From contig NZ_SHKK01000001.1 of assembly GCF_004217135.1 (NCBI RefSeq), forward strand, positions 4,898,001 through 4,962,000: a stretch of DNA of 64,000 bases. The letters are read 5' to 3'. The translations under genes and the position numbers were made by a program. The notes beneath the pieces are model-generated. The model worked only from the letters and a program-made list of their open reading frames with translations, did no database searches and was not told the DNA's origin. This DNA is from Micromonospora violae (GTDB lineage Bacteria; Actinomycetota; Actinomycetes; Mycobacteriales; Micromonosporaceae). Of the stretch, positions 57,854 to 64,000 are shown in pieces (positions within the stretch are counted from its first letter, which is position 1; each line of letters starts with the position of its first letter).

Positions 57854-59604
57854 TGCGGTTCCTCCCCGTCGTGCTGTGCGCTGTGCTGAGTTGCCGAAAG
57901 ATCTGGGGACTCCTGCGCGGCCCGGTCCTTGGCGGCGAGCAGTTCGGACCGCCAGCGCGCGCGTTCGCTGATCGACCGCATGAGTCGGTGGGTCATCGGG
58001 CCGACATCGGGGTCGTCGGGTCGGGCGAGTTCCCATGCGTGCCGGACCCGTTCGGTGGTGTCGCCCTGGTCGTCGACGAGCTGGGTGCCGTCGGTGGTGA
58101 CGCCGAGCAGTGCCCGCACCCAGGCCCGCGCGTCGTGCTTGTGGTCGGCGAGGGTCTTGCCAGACCAGTCGCGGGAGATGAGGATGCGCCGGCCGCCGAT
58201 GCCGAGGGTGTCGCGCTGGTGGACCTTGCCCTTGCAGCGGCCGGGCTTGAGCTTGGCGTGCGCCTTCTTCGGCTGGACGCCGTAGAGCAGCCAGTTGGCG
58301 CAGCGGTCGGTGCAGGGGGTCAGCTGGAGTTGCTGCCAGAGCCGGTCGAGGTGCTTGCGTTGCCGGTCGGTGGTCGCCTTGTGGCAGTCGCCGGTGTGCT
58401 TGGTGATGTATTTGGTGACGTACCGGATGGTCCGCTCGGCGTCCTCGGTGCCGGGCATGACGCCGCGGGCATCGACTTGGGCGCCGAAGCGGACGACGTG
58501 CACCGGGTCCGCGTCCGGGTCGTCGTCGATGGCGTCGAGGGCTTCCGTCCAGGTGGTCAGTTGCTCGCGGGTGTCGGCGTCGACCCATGCCCCTGCCTGC
58601 TCGTCCCAGATCGGGAGCCGGTCGAGGGTGTAGCGCTGGACGTCGACCGAGGGCCACCACACCTGGTGGTAGGTGGCCGCCGCCACGGTGCGGAGGACGT
58701 CGCGGGGAATGGTGCCGCGGATGGCGAAGTGGGCGTGTGGGGCGAGACGGCGTTGCGGCTCGACGCAGCCGGCGTACTGGACGTTCCAGCCTTCGCACCG
58801 TCGGAGGTTCTGCCAGAACCGGTCGAGCAGCCGGGGGAAGTGCACGGCGTCCCAGGCTGCGCGGCGGTAGTCGTACCTGGCCGGGTTGACGGGGGTGCCG
58901 TCGGGGCGGACCGGGCCGTACGAGTCGAGGGTGAGGGTGAGCCACATCGACGGTTGGTAGGTGGCGCCGTCGGGGGCGGTGTAGGTCTTGCCGACGGTGC
59001 GGCGCTCGACCTTGCGCCGGGGCAGTTCGGGAGCATCTTGGCGTCGCTTCGTGGAGCGCTTGCGCCTTGGGCCGGGCTCGTCGTCCTGGTCCTCGTCGTC
59101 GGTGGCGTGCGGTGGTCCGACGCGGCCGCGTAGGCCCTCAGCGGCGATGGCTTCCTCTACCTCGCGGATTGCCTCGTCGAGGTCGGTCACCTGGTCCCAC
59201 TGGGCGGCGCGTACGGCCTCGTCGCGGGAGAACTCCAGGTGTGCGCGGAACAGGATCAGGGACTTCTGTGCCTCGGTTGCGGGTTCCGGGCCGGGTAGTG
59301 GCTCGTCGGCCCGGTGCCAGCCCTCGCGGATCTGGGCTTGCCGTAGCCGGCGGTTCTTCTTGGCGCACGGCGGGCACTTGTCCTCGCGGGTCGCGCCACA
59401 GGGCAGGTCGATGACTTCGGTCAGGCCGGTGTCGAGGTCGGTGCGGCGCATTGCCAGGGGGCGGACGCAGACGCCGTACTCGATGGCGATGTCTTTCAGC
59501 ACGTCGATCGAGCGGGGTAGCGCCATGCGGGCCGCCCGCGACCCCGGCCGAGGAGCAACCGGGGCCGGGGCGGGTTCGAGGCCGGGCAGGGTTGGAGCCG
59601 TCAT
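57850..59604 (-). CDS. RepSA-type rolling-circle replication initiator
   Basis: A 584-residue protein with the layout of AICE replication initiators. A CxxC pair (CPPCAKKN, near 78) follows the N-terminus. The HUH motif is APHAHFAIRG (about 290), and the nicking Tyr is in YVTKYITKH (about 400). A further Cys pair is in CTDRCANWLLYGVQ. A charged linker (residues 150-205) divides the protein. It would nick the element's origin and start rolling-circle replication after excision. Its ATG overlaps the stop of the upstream gene (ATGA). Confidence 0.9.
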   Translation of the reverse strand: MTAPTLPGLEPAPAPVAPRPGSRAARMALPRSIDVLKDIAIEYGVCVRPLAMRRTDLDTGLTEVIDLPCGATREDKCPPCAKKNRRLRQAQIREGWHRADEPLPGPEPATEAQKSLILFRAHLEFSRDEAVRAAQWDQVTDLDEAIREVEEAIAAEGLRGRVGPPHATDDEDQDDEPGPRRKRSTKRRQDAPELPRRKVERRTVGKTYTAPDGATYQPSMWLTLTLDSYGPVRPDGTPVNPARYDYRRAAWDAVHFPRLLDRFWQNLRRCEGWNVQYAGCVEPQRRLAPHAHFAIRGTIPRDVLRTVAAATYHQVWWPSVDVQRYTLDRLPIWDEQAGAWVDADTREQLTTWTEALDAIDDDPDADPVHVVRFGAQVDARGVMPGTEDAERTIRYVTKYITKHTGDCHKATTDRQRKHLDRLWQQLQLTPCTDRCANWLLYGVQPKKAHAKLKPGRCKGKVHQRDTLGIGGRRILISRDWSGKTLADHKHDARAWVRALLGVTTDGTQLVDDQGDTTERVRHAWELARPDDPDVGPMTHRLMRSISERARWRSELLAAKDRAAQESPDLSATQHSAQHDGEEPQ

Positions 59605-60143
59605 CGGATGATCCCGACGACCTGGGGCCGGTTGGACGGGACGACAACGGCCGGAGGCAGCACCGGGACTGATGCCGGCGGCATCACCGAAGCCGGCGGC
59701 GCGGGTTCGACAGGCTGCGGCTCGTCGTACCAGTCACCCTGCGGCTGGTCGGGCTCGGGAGCCGGCGGGGTGGTGGGTGCGCTGGACAGGACGACCTTGA
59801 CCAGGGCGAGGAAGGCCAGCGACGGAACGGCCGCGACGATCCAGCCCCAGACGGAGGGTTCGGCTTCGGCGACCTGGGCGGCGAGGGAGAGCAGCGCGAA
59901 CGCGATCAGGAGCACGCCGACCAGGCCGGCGGGTCGACCATCACGGCGGCGGGCGCGGATCTCTAGGCCGAGGTAGATGGCCATCAGCTCGACGGCTACG
60001 GCGTTGGCCCAGCCGATCCAGTCGGGTTGGCCGTGGGCGACGGTGAGGTCGTGGACGTGGGTGAAGGCGGCGGCGCCGGCCATGGTGCCGATGGCGAGCA
60101 GGATCAGCACCCGGATGCCCGACTCGGCTCGGTGGCGGATCAT
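59601..60143 (-). CDS. DUF2637 / SpdB-like membrane protein
   Basis: A 180-residue protein with about four transmembrane helices (for example VLILLAIGTMAGAAAFTHVH, GLVGVLLIAFALLSLAAQVA) followed by a Pro-rich cytoplasmic tail. This matches DUF2637 proteins, often called SpdB, implicated in spread of the element through recipient mycelium. It overlaps its neighbours by 4 bases at both ends. Confidence 0.82.
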   Translation of the reverse strand: MIRHRAESGIRVLILLAIGTMAGAAAFTHVHDLTVAHGQPDWIGWANAVAVELMAIYLGLEIRARRRDGRPAGLVGVLLIAFALLSLAAQVAEAEPSVWGWIVAAVPSLAFLALVKVVLSSAPTTPPAPEPDQPQGDWYDEPQPVEPAPPASVMPPASVPVLPPAVVVPSNRPQVVGIIR

Positions 60144-60331
60144 TCGAAGTCACCTTCCGGGATGCGAATGGTGACGGTGATGCGGATGCGCTGCCCGTCG
60201 AGGTCACTGCGGCGGCGGACCATGTGCGCCAAGCCGTGCAGGGCGGCGGCGAGTCGGTCCGGGGAGCCGTTCAGGTCGATGTGCAGCGGCTTGAGACGGT
60301 GGGCGCCGAGGAAGAAGCTCTTGAGGGACAT
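60140..60331 (-). CDS. 63-residue AICE protein, unknown function
   Basis: Begins MSLKSFFLGAHRLKPLHIDL and ends IRITVTIRIPEGDFE, so a small alpha/beta fold is likely. A perfect GGAGG lies 6 bases before the ATG. No family is recognised. It is coupled to the SpdB-like gene by an ATGA overlap, and lies 3 bases after the next upstream gene. Confidence 0.7.
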   Translation of the reverse strand: MSLKSFFLGAHRLKPLHIDLNGSPDRLAAALHGLAHMVRRRSDLDGQRIRITVTIRIPEGDFE

Positions 60332-60334
60332 CGG

Positions 60335-60589
60335 TTACCTCCGGGCCGGGGCGACGCGGGTACGGATGTGGTCGGGTGGCTCGCCGAGGGAGGCCACCGC
60401 TTCGGAGAGGCAGCGCCACAGCGCCCACGCCTCGTCGGGGGTCAGGTACATGCGGCGCCGACCGCCGCCGACGGCGAGATAGACCGGGTACGGGTCGGGC
60501 CGGGCGGGGTCGACGCGGACGGACACCGCAGTGCTGCTCGCGCCGTCCGGGTTGGGTGCACGGAGCCGGTAGAAGGTCGGGGCGGTCAC
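60335..60589 (-). CDS. 84-residue AICE protein, unknown function
   Basis: A soluble protein, MTAPTFYRLRAPNPDGASST, with a central GGGRRRMYLTPDEAWALWRC. No known domain is recognised. The GTG start overlaps the transfer-gene stop as GTGA, which makes it a genuine member of the operon. Confidence 0.7.
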   Translation of the reverse strand: MTAPTFYRLRAPNPDGASSTAVSVRVDPARPDPYPVYLAVGGGRRRMYLTPDEAWALWRCLSEAVASLGEPPDHIRTRVAPARR

Positions 60590-62205
60590 CGCGACTCATC
60601 CCCGTCGGCGTCGAGGATGTTGCGCAGCGCGTCGGGCAGCAGTGGCCCGCGACGCTGCCGGGGCAGGGCCGGCCGGACCGGTTCGGGCGTCGACTCGCGG
60701 CCGACCTGGGCGAGGATGTCCGCGGCGTCGGCCGGGGCCGGGTACTGCTGGGCCAGTTCCCGAATGTGGTCGTCGGTGACGTAGGAGAACCGGACCCGCA
60801 TCGGTTCCGGGGTGCCGTCGAGGATCACGTAGCCGACGCCCTTGGCCCATCGGGGCATCTGGTCGGCCAGGGCGCCCCGGTTGCGGGCACCGTCGCCCAA
60901 CACAAGGTCGACCTGAGCCGCCTCGGTCAGGCCGAGAGCGATGCGGGTCGGGAACAGGTCCCGGAACGGCAGCACCTCCTTGCGGGGGTCCTGCAACGCG
61001 GCCACCACCAGCACGCCGACCCCGGCACCCTGGGACAGCAGCAGCCCGAGCGAGCCGGCGATGCGCTTGCGCAGGTCGACGTCTTGTAGGTACGCGGTCA
61101 GCGCGGCCATCTCGTCGATGACGACCACGACCAGGGGGTCAGCCTCGGTCGGGGTGTGCACCCGGACCCTGCCGGCGAGCCGGGATTGCCGCTCTCGCAT
61201 CACGGCCACGGCCTCGTCGAGGAGGTCGGCCATGGCCTCGAACGACTTGCAGGCGAACCGGGCGAACAACGGCCGGCCCATGGCGAACTCCATCCCGCCC
61301 TTGGGATCGATCACCCAGAGCCGGACCAGGCCGGAGGTGATGCCGCCGGCCAGCGCCCGGACCAGCGACCAGAGCACCGAGCCCTTACCGGACCGGGTGG
61401 CCCCACCGATGAGGATGTGCGTGGCGAGCAGGTGCAGGGACCAGGTGCCCAGGTCTTCCCGCCGAGCCAGCGGCAGCGCGGTGAAGTCGGGGACGGCCGG
61501 AGCGTCGAACGGCGCCACCACCGGACGCAGAGCATCGGTGCGGACGAGCACCAGGTAGACCACGGTCGGCCGGTCCCGGAACCGCACCCGGTCCACCAGC
61601 CGCAGCAGCAGCGCCCAGTAGCCGCTACGGGTCGGCGGGTCGTCGGGCCGCTCGGAGTAGACCCGGGCGTGCCGCCGGCCGAAGGCGTACGCGAGGTTCG
61701 CCGTGACCTGTTGGAAGTCGGCCGGGGTCTGCCCGCGAACCATGCGGATGGTCAGCACGTCGAGCGCCTGATCCGAGCGCACGCGCAGCAGCTCGGGCAG
61801 GACGGCGCGACGGTCGTACGTCTCGGCCAGGCCGCACAGGGTCATGGCCTCCCGCCAGGCCCGCCGGTAGACGAAGACCTGACGGAACCGGCCGAGCAGC
61901 GGCCCGGCGCCCCACCGCCACCAGGACGCTTCATCGCGCCACCGCCACACGGCCGACACCGCCGAGGCCAGGACCAGCGGCACGACCAGGCCCGCCCAGC
62001 CGTAGTCGGCGTAGAGGACGACGGCGAGCACGACTAGGCCGACGGTGACCGGGTGGCGCAGGCACCACCAGCAGCCCCGGGCGAGCCAGCGCAGCACCAG
62101 GCCGAGCACGACCGCCCACATCGGCAGGACGAACCGCTTCGGCCGGAGCACCAGCAGATCCCCAGCGGTCGTCAGCACCACCTCGCCACGCGGCCGGCGC
62201 ATCAT
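60586..62205 (-). CDS. FtsK/SpoIIIE-type DNA translocase (TraB/TraSA-like)
   Basis: A 539-residue protein. About three transmembrane segments lie in residues 25-110. The ATPase domain has Walker A GGATRSGKGS (about 268) and Walker B VVVVIDEMA (about 363), then QDPRKEVLPFRDLFPTRIAL. This is the single-protein conjugation motor that pumps double-stranded DNA in actinomycete elements. The ATG at 62205 overlaps the preceding gene's stop (ATGA). Confidence 0.92.
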   Translation of the reverse strand: MMRRPRGEVVLTTAGDLLVLRPKRFVLPMWAVVLGLVLRWLARGCWWCLRHPVTVGLVVLAVVLYADYGWAGLVVPLVLASAVSAVWRWRDEASWWRWGAGPLLGRFRQVFVYRRAWREAMTLCGLAETYDRRAVLPELLRVRSDQALDVLTIRMVRGQTPADFQQVTANLAYAFGRRHARVYSERPDDPPTRSGYWALLLRLVDRVRFRDRPTVVYLVLVRTDALRPVVAPFDAPAVPDFTALPLARREDLGTWSLHLLATHILIGGATRSGKGSVLWSLVRALAGGITSGLVRLWVIDPKGGMEFAMGRPLFARFACKSFEAMADLLDEAVAVMRERQSRLAGRVRVHTPTEADPLVVVVIDEMAALTAYLQDVDLRKRIAGSLGLLLSQGAGVGVLVVAALQDPRKEVLPFRDLFPTRIALGLTEAAQVDLVLGDGARNRGALADQMPRWAKGVGYVILDGTPEPMRVRFSYVTDDHIRELAQQYPAPADAADILAQVGRESTPEPVRPALPRQRRGPLLPDALRNILDADGDESR

Positions 62206-62384
62206 CGCGCACCCCGCATCGACACGAACCGGCCCGACGCATCGCGGACCGGAGGGAACGGGAGAACGAGCTGCCCGACACAGAGTGGGCAGCGGTCAGC
62301 CGCACCGCCGGCCGGGTCGAACCGGGACTGACACACGCCGCACCGAGGCTGAGCCGGGGCAGGCGAACGCCTACGCTTGGACAC
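62202..62384 (-). CDS. 60-residue zinc-ribbon-like protein
   Basis: Begins VSKRRRSPAPAQPRCGVCQS and contains two CxxC pairs (CGVC and CPLC) spaced as in a zinc ribbon. GAGAGG lies about 7 bases before the GTG. It is coupled to the traB-like gene. The function is unknown; a DNA- or protein-binding accessory to transfer is plausible. Confidence 0.7.
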   Translation of the reverse strand: MSKRRRSPAPAQPRCGVCQSRFDPAGGAADRCPLCVGQLVLPFPPVRDASGRFVSMRGAR

Positions 62385-62423
62385 GTCACTACCTCTCTCG
62401 ACAGAGCAGGGGGAAGAGACAGA

Positions 62424-62463
62424 GGGCGGGGCTGCCGTCCGCCAAGACCTGACAGCCCCGCCC
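62424..62463 (-). terminator. Hairpin within the AICE operon
   Basis: A perfect 11-bp stem, GGGCGGGGCTG paired with CAGCCCCGCCC, with an 18-nt loop, 14 bases after the stop of the gene at 62477. It separates that gene from the transfer genes and may partly terminate transcription. Confidence 0.6.
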
Positions 62464-62476
62464 CCACCTGATACGG

Positions 62477-62872
62477 CTATGCCGCCGCCTTCTTGGCCAC
62501 GCCCGCCGGCGCTCGCATCCCGGTCGCCCGCAGCGAGTACGCCATCCGGTTGTTGTTCGACACGTACGGCGTGACCGTCATGCCCTCGAACTCCACCGCC
62601 TCGAACGGCGCACCCGTCGGCGGGACCGGCTGGTAGTCGGCGGAGATCTTGACCGTCGTCTCCCGAGAGCGCTTGCCGAGCTCCGGGTCCAGGTCCATCA
62701 CGCGGACCTGCCACACCCGCTGGCCGGTCAGCTTGTCCTTCGCCGGGCTGCGCCGGCCGGTCTTCTCGTCGTAGTCCTCGACCTCACCCAGGGACTCGGG
62801 GACCAGGGCGCACCCCGCCGGGAACACGTCCTCACAACGCACGGCGAACCTCGTACCGCCACGCAGAGCCAT
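62477..62872 (-). CDS. Conserved AICE protein of 131 residues, unknown function
   Basis: Begins MALRGGTRFAVRCEDVFPAG and is a beta-rich soluble protein with a Lys/Ala tail (PAGVAKKAAA). Similar proteins commonly open the transfer and replication operon of such elements, but I cannot assign a function; single-strand binding is one speculation. GGAGG lies about 6 bases before the ATG. It is the first gene of the operon, just downstream of the promoter and inverted repeat at 62897-62947. Confidence 0.72.
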   Translation of the reverse strand: MALRGGTRFAVRCEDVFPAGCALVPESLGEVEDYDEKTGRRSPAKDKLTGQRVWQVRVMDLDPELGKRSRETTVKISADYQPVPPTGAPFEAVEFEGMTVTPYVSNNNRMAYSLRATGMRAPAGVAKKAAA

Positions 62873-62896
62873 CGCTCAACCTCCAGGTTGTTGGCA

Positions 62897-62947
62897 TGTC
62901 TGCCAAGTTGAGACTCCAAGGTAGACGGCACTTGGCAGACAAGTCAA
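62897..62947 (-). promoter_or_regulatory. AICE operon promoter with 12-bp inverted repeat operator
   Basis: On the minus strand TTGACT (62942-62947), an 18-base spacer, then TACCTT (62918-62923). Perfect inverted copies TGTCTGCCAAGT (62897-62908) and ACTTGGCAGACA (62930-62941) lie on either side of the -10, one inside the spacer touching the -35. This is a typical repressor site; the regulator is not in the window. Confidence 0.75.
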
Positions 62948-63248
62948 CAAGTCACGGGGGTGCAGGCGGGCGCCGGCCAGGCGATCCGATCATCCAGCCC
63001 CAAGAATTTACTCTAAATCATTTATAAAGACACCAAAGAATTAGTCTAACTAATTTAGATCGGGCATATAAATCAGGCGAAAGGTAGGCGCCTGAAATGG
63101 CGCGCGAAGGCGGAACTATAGATTGATTAGACTATACTTGACACTTGACCCAAGTAGGTGTAGAGCGCTAAAGTTCTGGTGTCGCGACAGCCGGCCAAAC
63201 CGAGGCCAATAATCGCAAACTCACTCCCTAGAGAGGATAGCTTTATCT
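62948..63248. other. AT-rich divergent regulatory region
   Basis: No gene in 300 bases. In 63001-63060 only 14 of 60 bases are G or C, against roughly 70% elsewhere. It contains the palindrome AATTAGT-CTA-ACTAATT (63039-63055) and two plus-strand promoters near 63138-63174. It may also hold the element's origin or a control RNA. Confidence 0.7.
63138..63174 (+). promoter_or_regulatory. Overlapping plus-strand promoters in the AT-rich island
   Basis: First: TTGACA (63138-63143), 17 bases, TAGAGC (63161-63166). Second: TTGACC (63145-63150), 18 bases, TAAAGT (63169-63174). They point at the small ORF at 63249 and the gene at 63441, divergent from the transfer operon. Confidence 0.65.
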
Positions 63249-63359
63249 ATGCTGGACTTCAAATTTAATTCAAAAATCTCTTTTAGCATTTCGAAGAAGG
63301 ATCTGATGTGGATTATGACTCTAGTCATCGTGCTGCTGCGGCAGCACCTACCTCTGTAG
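63249..63359 (+). CDS. Possible 36-residue membrane peptide
   Basis: MLDFKFNSKISFSISKKDLM then WIMTLVIVLLRQHLPL. Alternating polar and apolar residues lead into a hydrophobic segment and a basic end, as in small single-span membrane peptides. GAGAGGA lies about 12 bases upstream of the ATG, a long spacing. Codons are AT-rich, unlike all neighbours. An antisense frame exists over the same bases but lacks a ribosome binding site. Treat as a candidate. Confidence 0.45.
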   Translation: MLDFKFNSKISFSISKKDLMWIMTLVIVLLRQHLPL

Positions 63360-63372
63360 CCGCCAATGATTG

Positions 63373-63401
63373 GGGGGATTGCTGCTGGCCAGCGATCCCC
63401 C
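63373..63401. terminator. Hairpin between the small ORF and the gene at 63441
   Basis: GGGGGATTGCTG against CAGCGATCCCCC pairs over 12 bp with one T-G pair and a 5-nt loop. It may attenuate transcription into the downstream gene. Confidence 0.5.
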
Positions 63402-63440
63402 GGCGGGTGTCGTGGTAGCCCCATGGGGTACTAAGAGACC

Positions 63441-63887
63441 ATGAGAGACGATGACGCCAGATCAGTCGATCAGGAGCACCACAGGCCCCCCGATGTCGAC
63501 GACAAAACCATTGAAGCATTGGGTGAACTGAGTAAATCCCTGGAGACGGTGCACCGTGTACGGGGACACCTTTACTCGGCACATCAACTCGTGGGCGGCG
63601 CCGACCTTACGCTCGACAAAGTTGTGGAGCTTATGCGTGAGGCCGGGCATCAGGAGATCGCCGACCGGGTGGAGCGCGAACTCCTAGGCCGAAATCTGCT
63701 ACCCGGCCGTTGGACCTTCCAAATCCTGGAGGAGTTCGACGACGGCTACTACGCGGCGTTCCAGGAGATCGAACGGGACGCGCGGGAGAAGCTAGCCGGC
63801 GGTCGGCGGCACATCTACGAAGCGGAGATGAAGGAGCGGCGGCGTACACACGGCATGCCGGGGCACGAGGCTACGCCAGAGGAGTGA
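63441..63887 (+). CDS. Conserved hypothetical protein, 148 residues
   Basis: A soluble, highly charged helical protein (ELSKSLETVHRVRGHLYSAH, LDKVVELMREAGHQEIADRV, GRWTFQILEEFDDGYYAAF). I believe close relatives are widespread in actinobacteria without a known function, but could not search. The ATG at 63441 has only a weak AAGAGA upstream. It lies downstream of the AT-rich island on the opposite strand to the transfer operon, and its 3' end overlaps a converging gene by 17 bases. Confidence 0.75.
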   Translation: MRDDDARSVDQEHHRPPDVDDKTIEALGELSKSLETVHRVRGHLYSAHQLVGGADLTLDKVVELMREAGHQEIADRVERELLGRNLLPGRWTFQILEEFDDGYYAAFQEIERDAREKLAGGRRHIYEAEMKERRRTHGMPGHEATPEE

Positions 63888-64000
63888 GCGGTAGACCGTT
63901 CGGCAGCATCGAGGCCAGGGTGTCGGCTCTGGCCTCGATGATCCTCATCCGGGCCTGATACTCGGCCGGTTCCCGATGCGCGGCATGGCTGGTGACCTGG
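63871..64000 (-). CDS. 3' end of a converging hypothetical gene
   Basis: An open minus-strand frame of 43 codons runs in from the window edge to the TAG at 63871. It ends QARMRIIEARADTLASMLPN then GLPLTPLA. It has no start in the window. The amphipathic helix and clean terminal fit suggest a real gene, but it is too short to identify. Confidence 0.5.
   Translation of the reverse strand, partial: QVTSHAAHREPAEYQARMRIIEARADTLASMLPNGLPLTPLA

Larger units (their letters stand above)
55816..64000. mobile_element. Actinomycete integrative and conjugative element (AICE), partial
   Basis: Bounded on the left by the tRNA-Tyr att site and open at the right edge of the window. It contains an integrase, excisionase, HUH replication initiator, SpdB-like membrane protein, FtsK-type transfer ATPase and small genes, the module set of pSAM2-like elements that replicate by rolling circle and move double-stranded DNA between mycelia. 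An AT-rich regulatory island near 63000 differs sharply from the rest. Confidence 0.85.

Noticed and set aside
63221..63424. A 67-codon minus-strand frame across the AT-rich island.
   Set aside because: It lacks a ribosome binding site at any start and mixes GC-rich and AT-rich halves; the opposing plus-strand peptide has promoters and a (distant) Shine-Dalgarno sequence.

Overview
The window comes from a high-GC actinobacterium. Gene content, SecY and RpoB N-termini and the intergenic palindromes fit Micromonosporaceae, most likely Micromonospora; this is judged from recalled family features, not a search. About 87% of it is ordinary core chromosome: almost the whole ribosomal protein and RNA polymerase supercluster, nearly all on the minus strand. 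The last 8 kb are an integrated mobile element.

Layout. 1-3229 (+): 3' end of a large secreted multidomain protein (PKD, two DUF1349, OmpL47-like, FIMAH), then a small surface protein carrying ten 18-bp repeats at its signal-peptide cleavage site. 3230-3647: repeats only. 3648-7771 (-): operon of an RsmC-like methyltransferase, ABC-F protein, nucleotidyltransferase and aldo/keto reductase. 7881-8981 (+): one membrane-anchored protein, convergent with truA.

8994-32741 (-), read right to left: rpsL-rpsG-fusA-tuf; the S10 operon rpsJ-rplC-rplD-rplW-rplB-rpsS-rplV-rpsC-rplP-rpmC-rpsQ; the spc operon rplN-rplX-rplE-rpsZ-rpsH-rplF-rplR-rpsE-rpmD-rplO; secY-adk-map; a DUF1707 gene bracketed by two palindromes; infA-rpmJ-rpsM-rpsK-rpsD-rpoA-rplQ; then truA. 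32926-34362: two membrane proteins. 34457-43414: rplJ-rplL-rpoB-rpoC. 43756-45332: an ABC transporter pair. 45413-49832: tRNA-Thr, tRNA-Met, rpmG, two HadA/HadB-like dehydratase genes, tRNA-Trp, secE, nusG, rplK, rplA, in the order recalled for Mycobacterium. 49926-52475: a GGDEF-EAL cyclic-di-GMP protein.

52572-55760 is accessory DNA: a 44-residue secreted peptide, a decayed tRNA-Tyr-like scar, an epoxide hydrolase, an unknown gene and a frameshifted IS481-type remnant. At 55816-55864 the 3' 49 bases of a tRNA-Tyr gene stand next to its terminator. This is an attachment site. Inward from it lie an integrase, excisionase, HUH replication initiator, SpdB-like membrane protein, small genes and an FtsK-like transfer ATPase, nearly all overlapping by 4 bases. 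This is an actinomycete integrative and conjugative element (AICE) that runs past position 64000. Its operon starts at a promoter carrying a perfect 12-bp inverted repeat (62897-62941). Next to it, a strikingly AT-rich island (about 62998-63350) holds plus-strand promoters, a possible 36-residue membrane peptide, a conserved gene of unknown function, and the end of a converging gene.

The least explained signals are the AT-rich divergent region of the AICE, the signal-peptidase-site repeat array, a 20-nt motif shared by the S10 and str operon leaders, and the palindrome pair around the DUF1707 gene.
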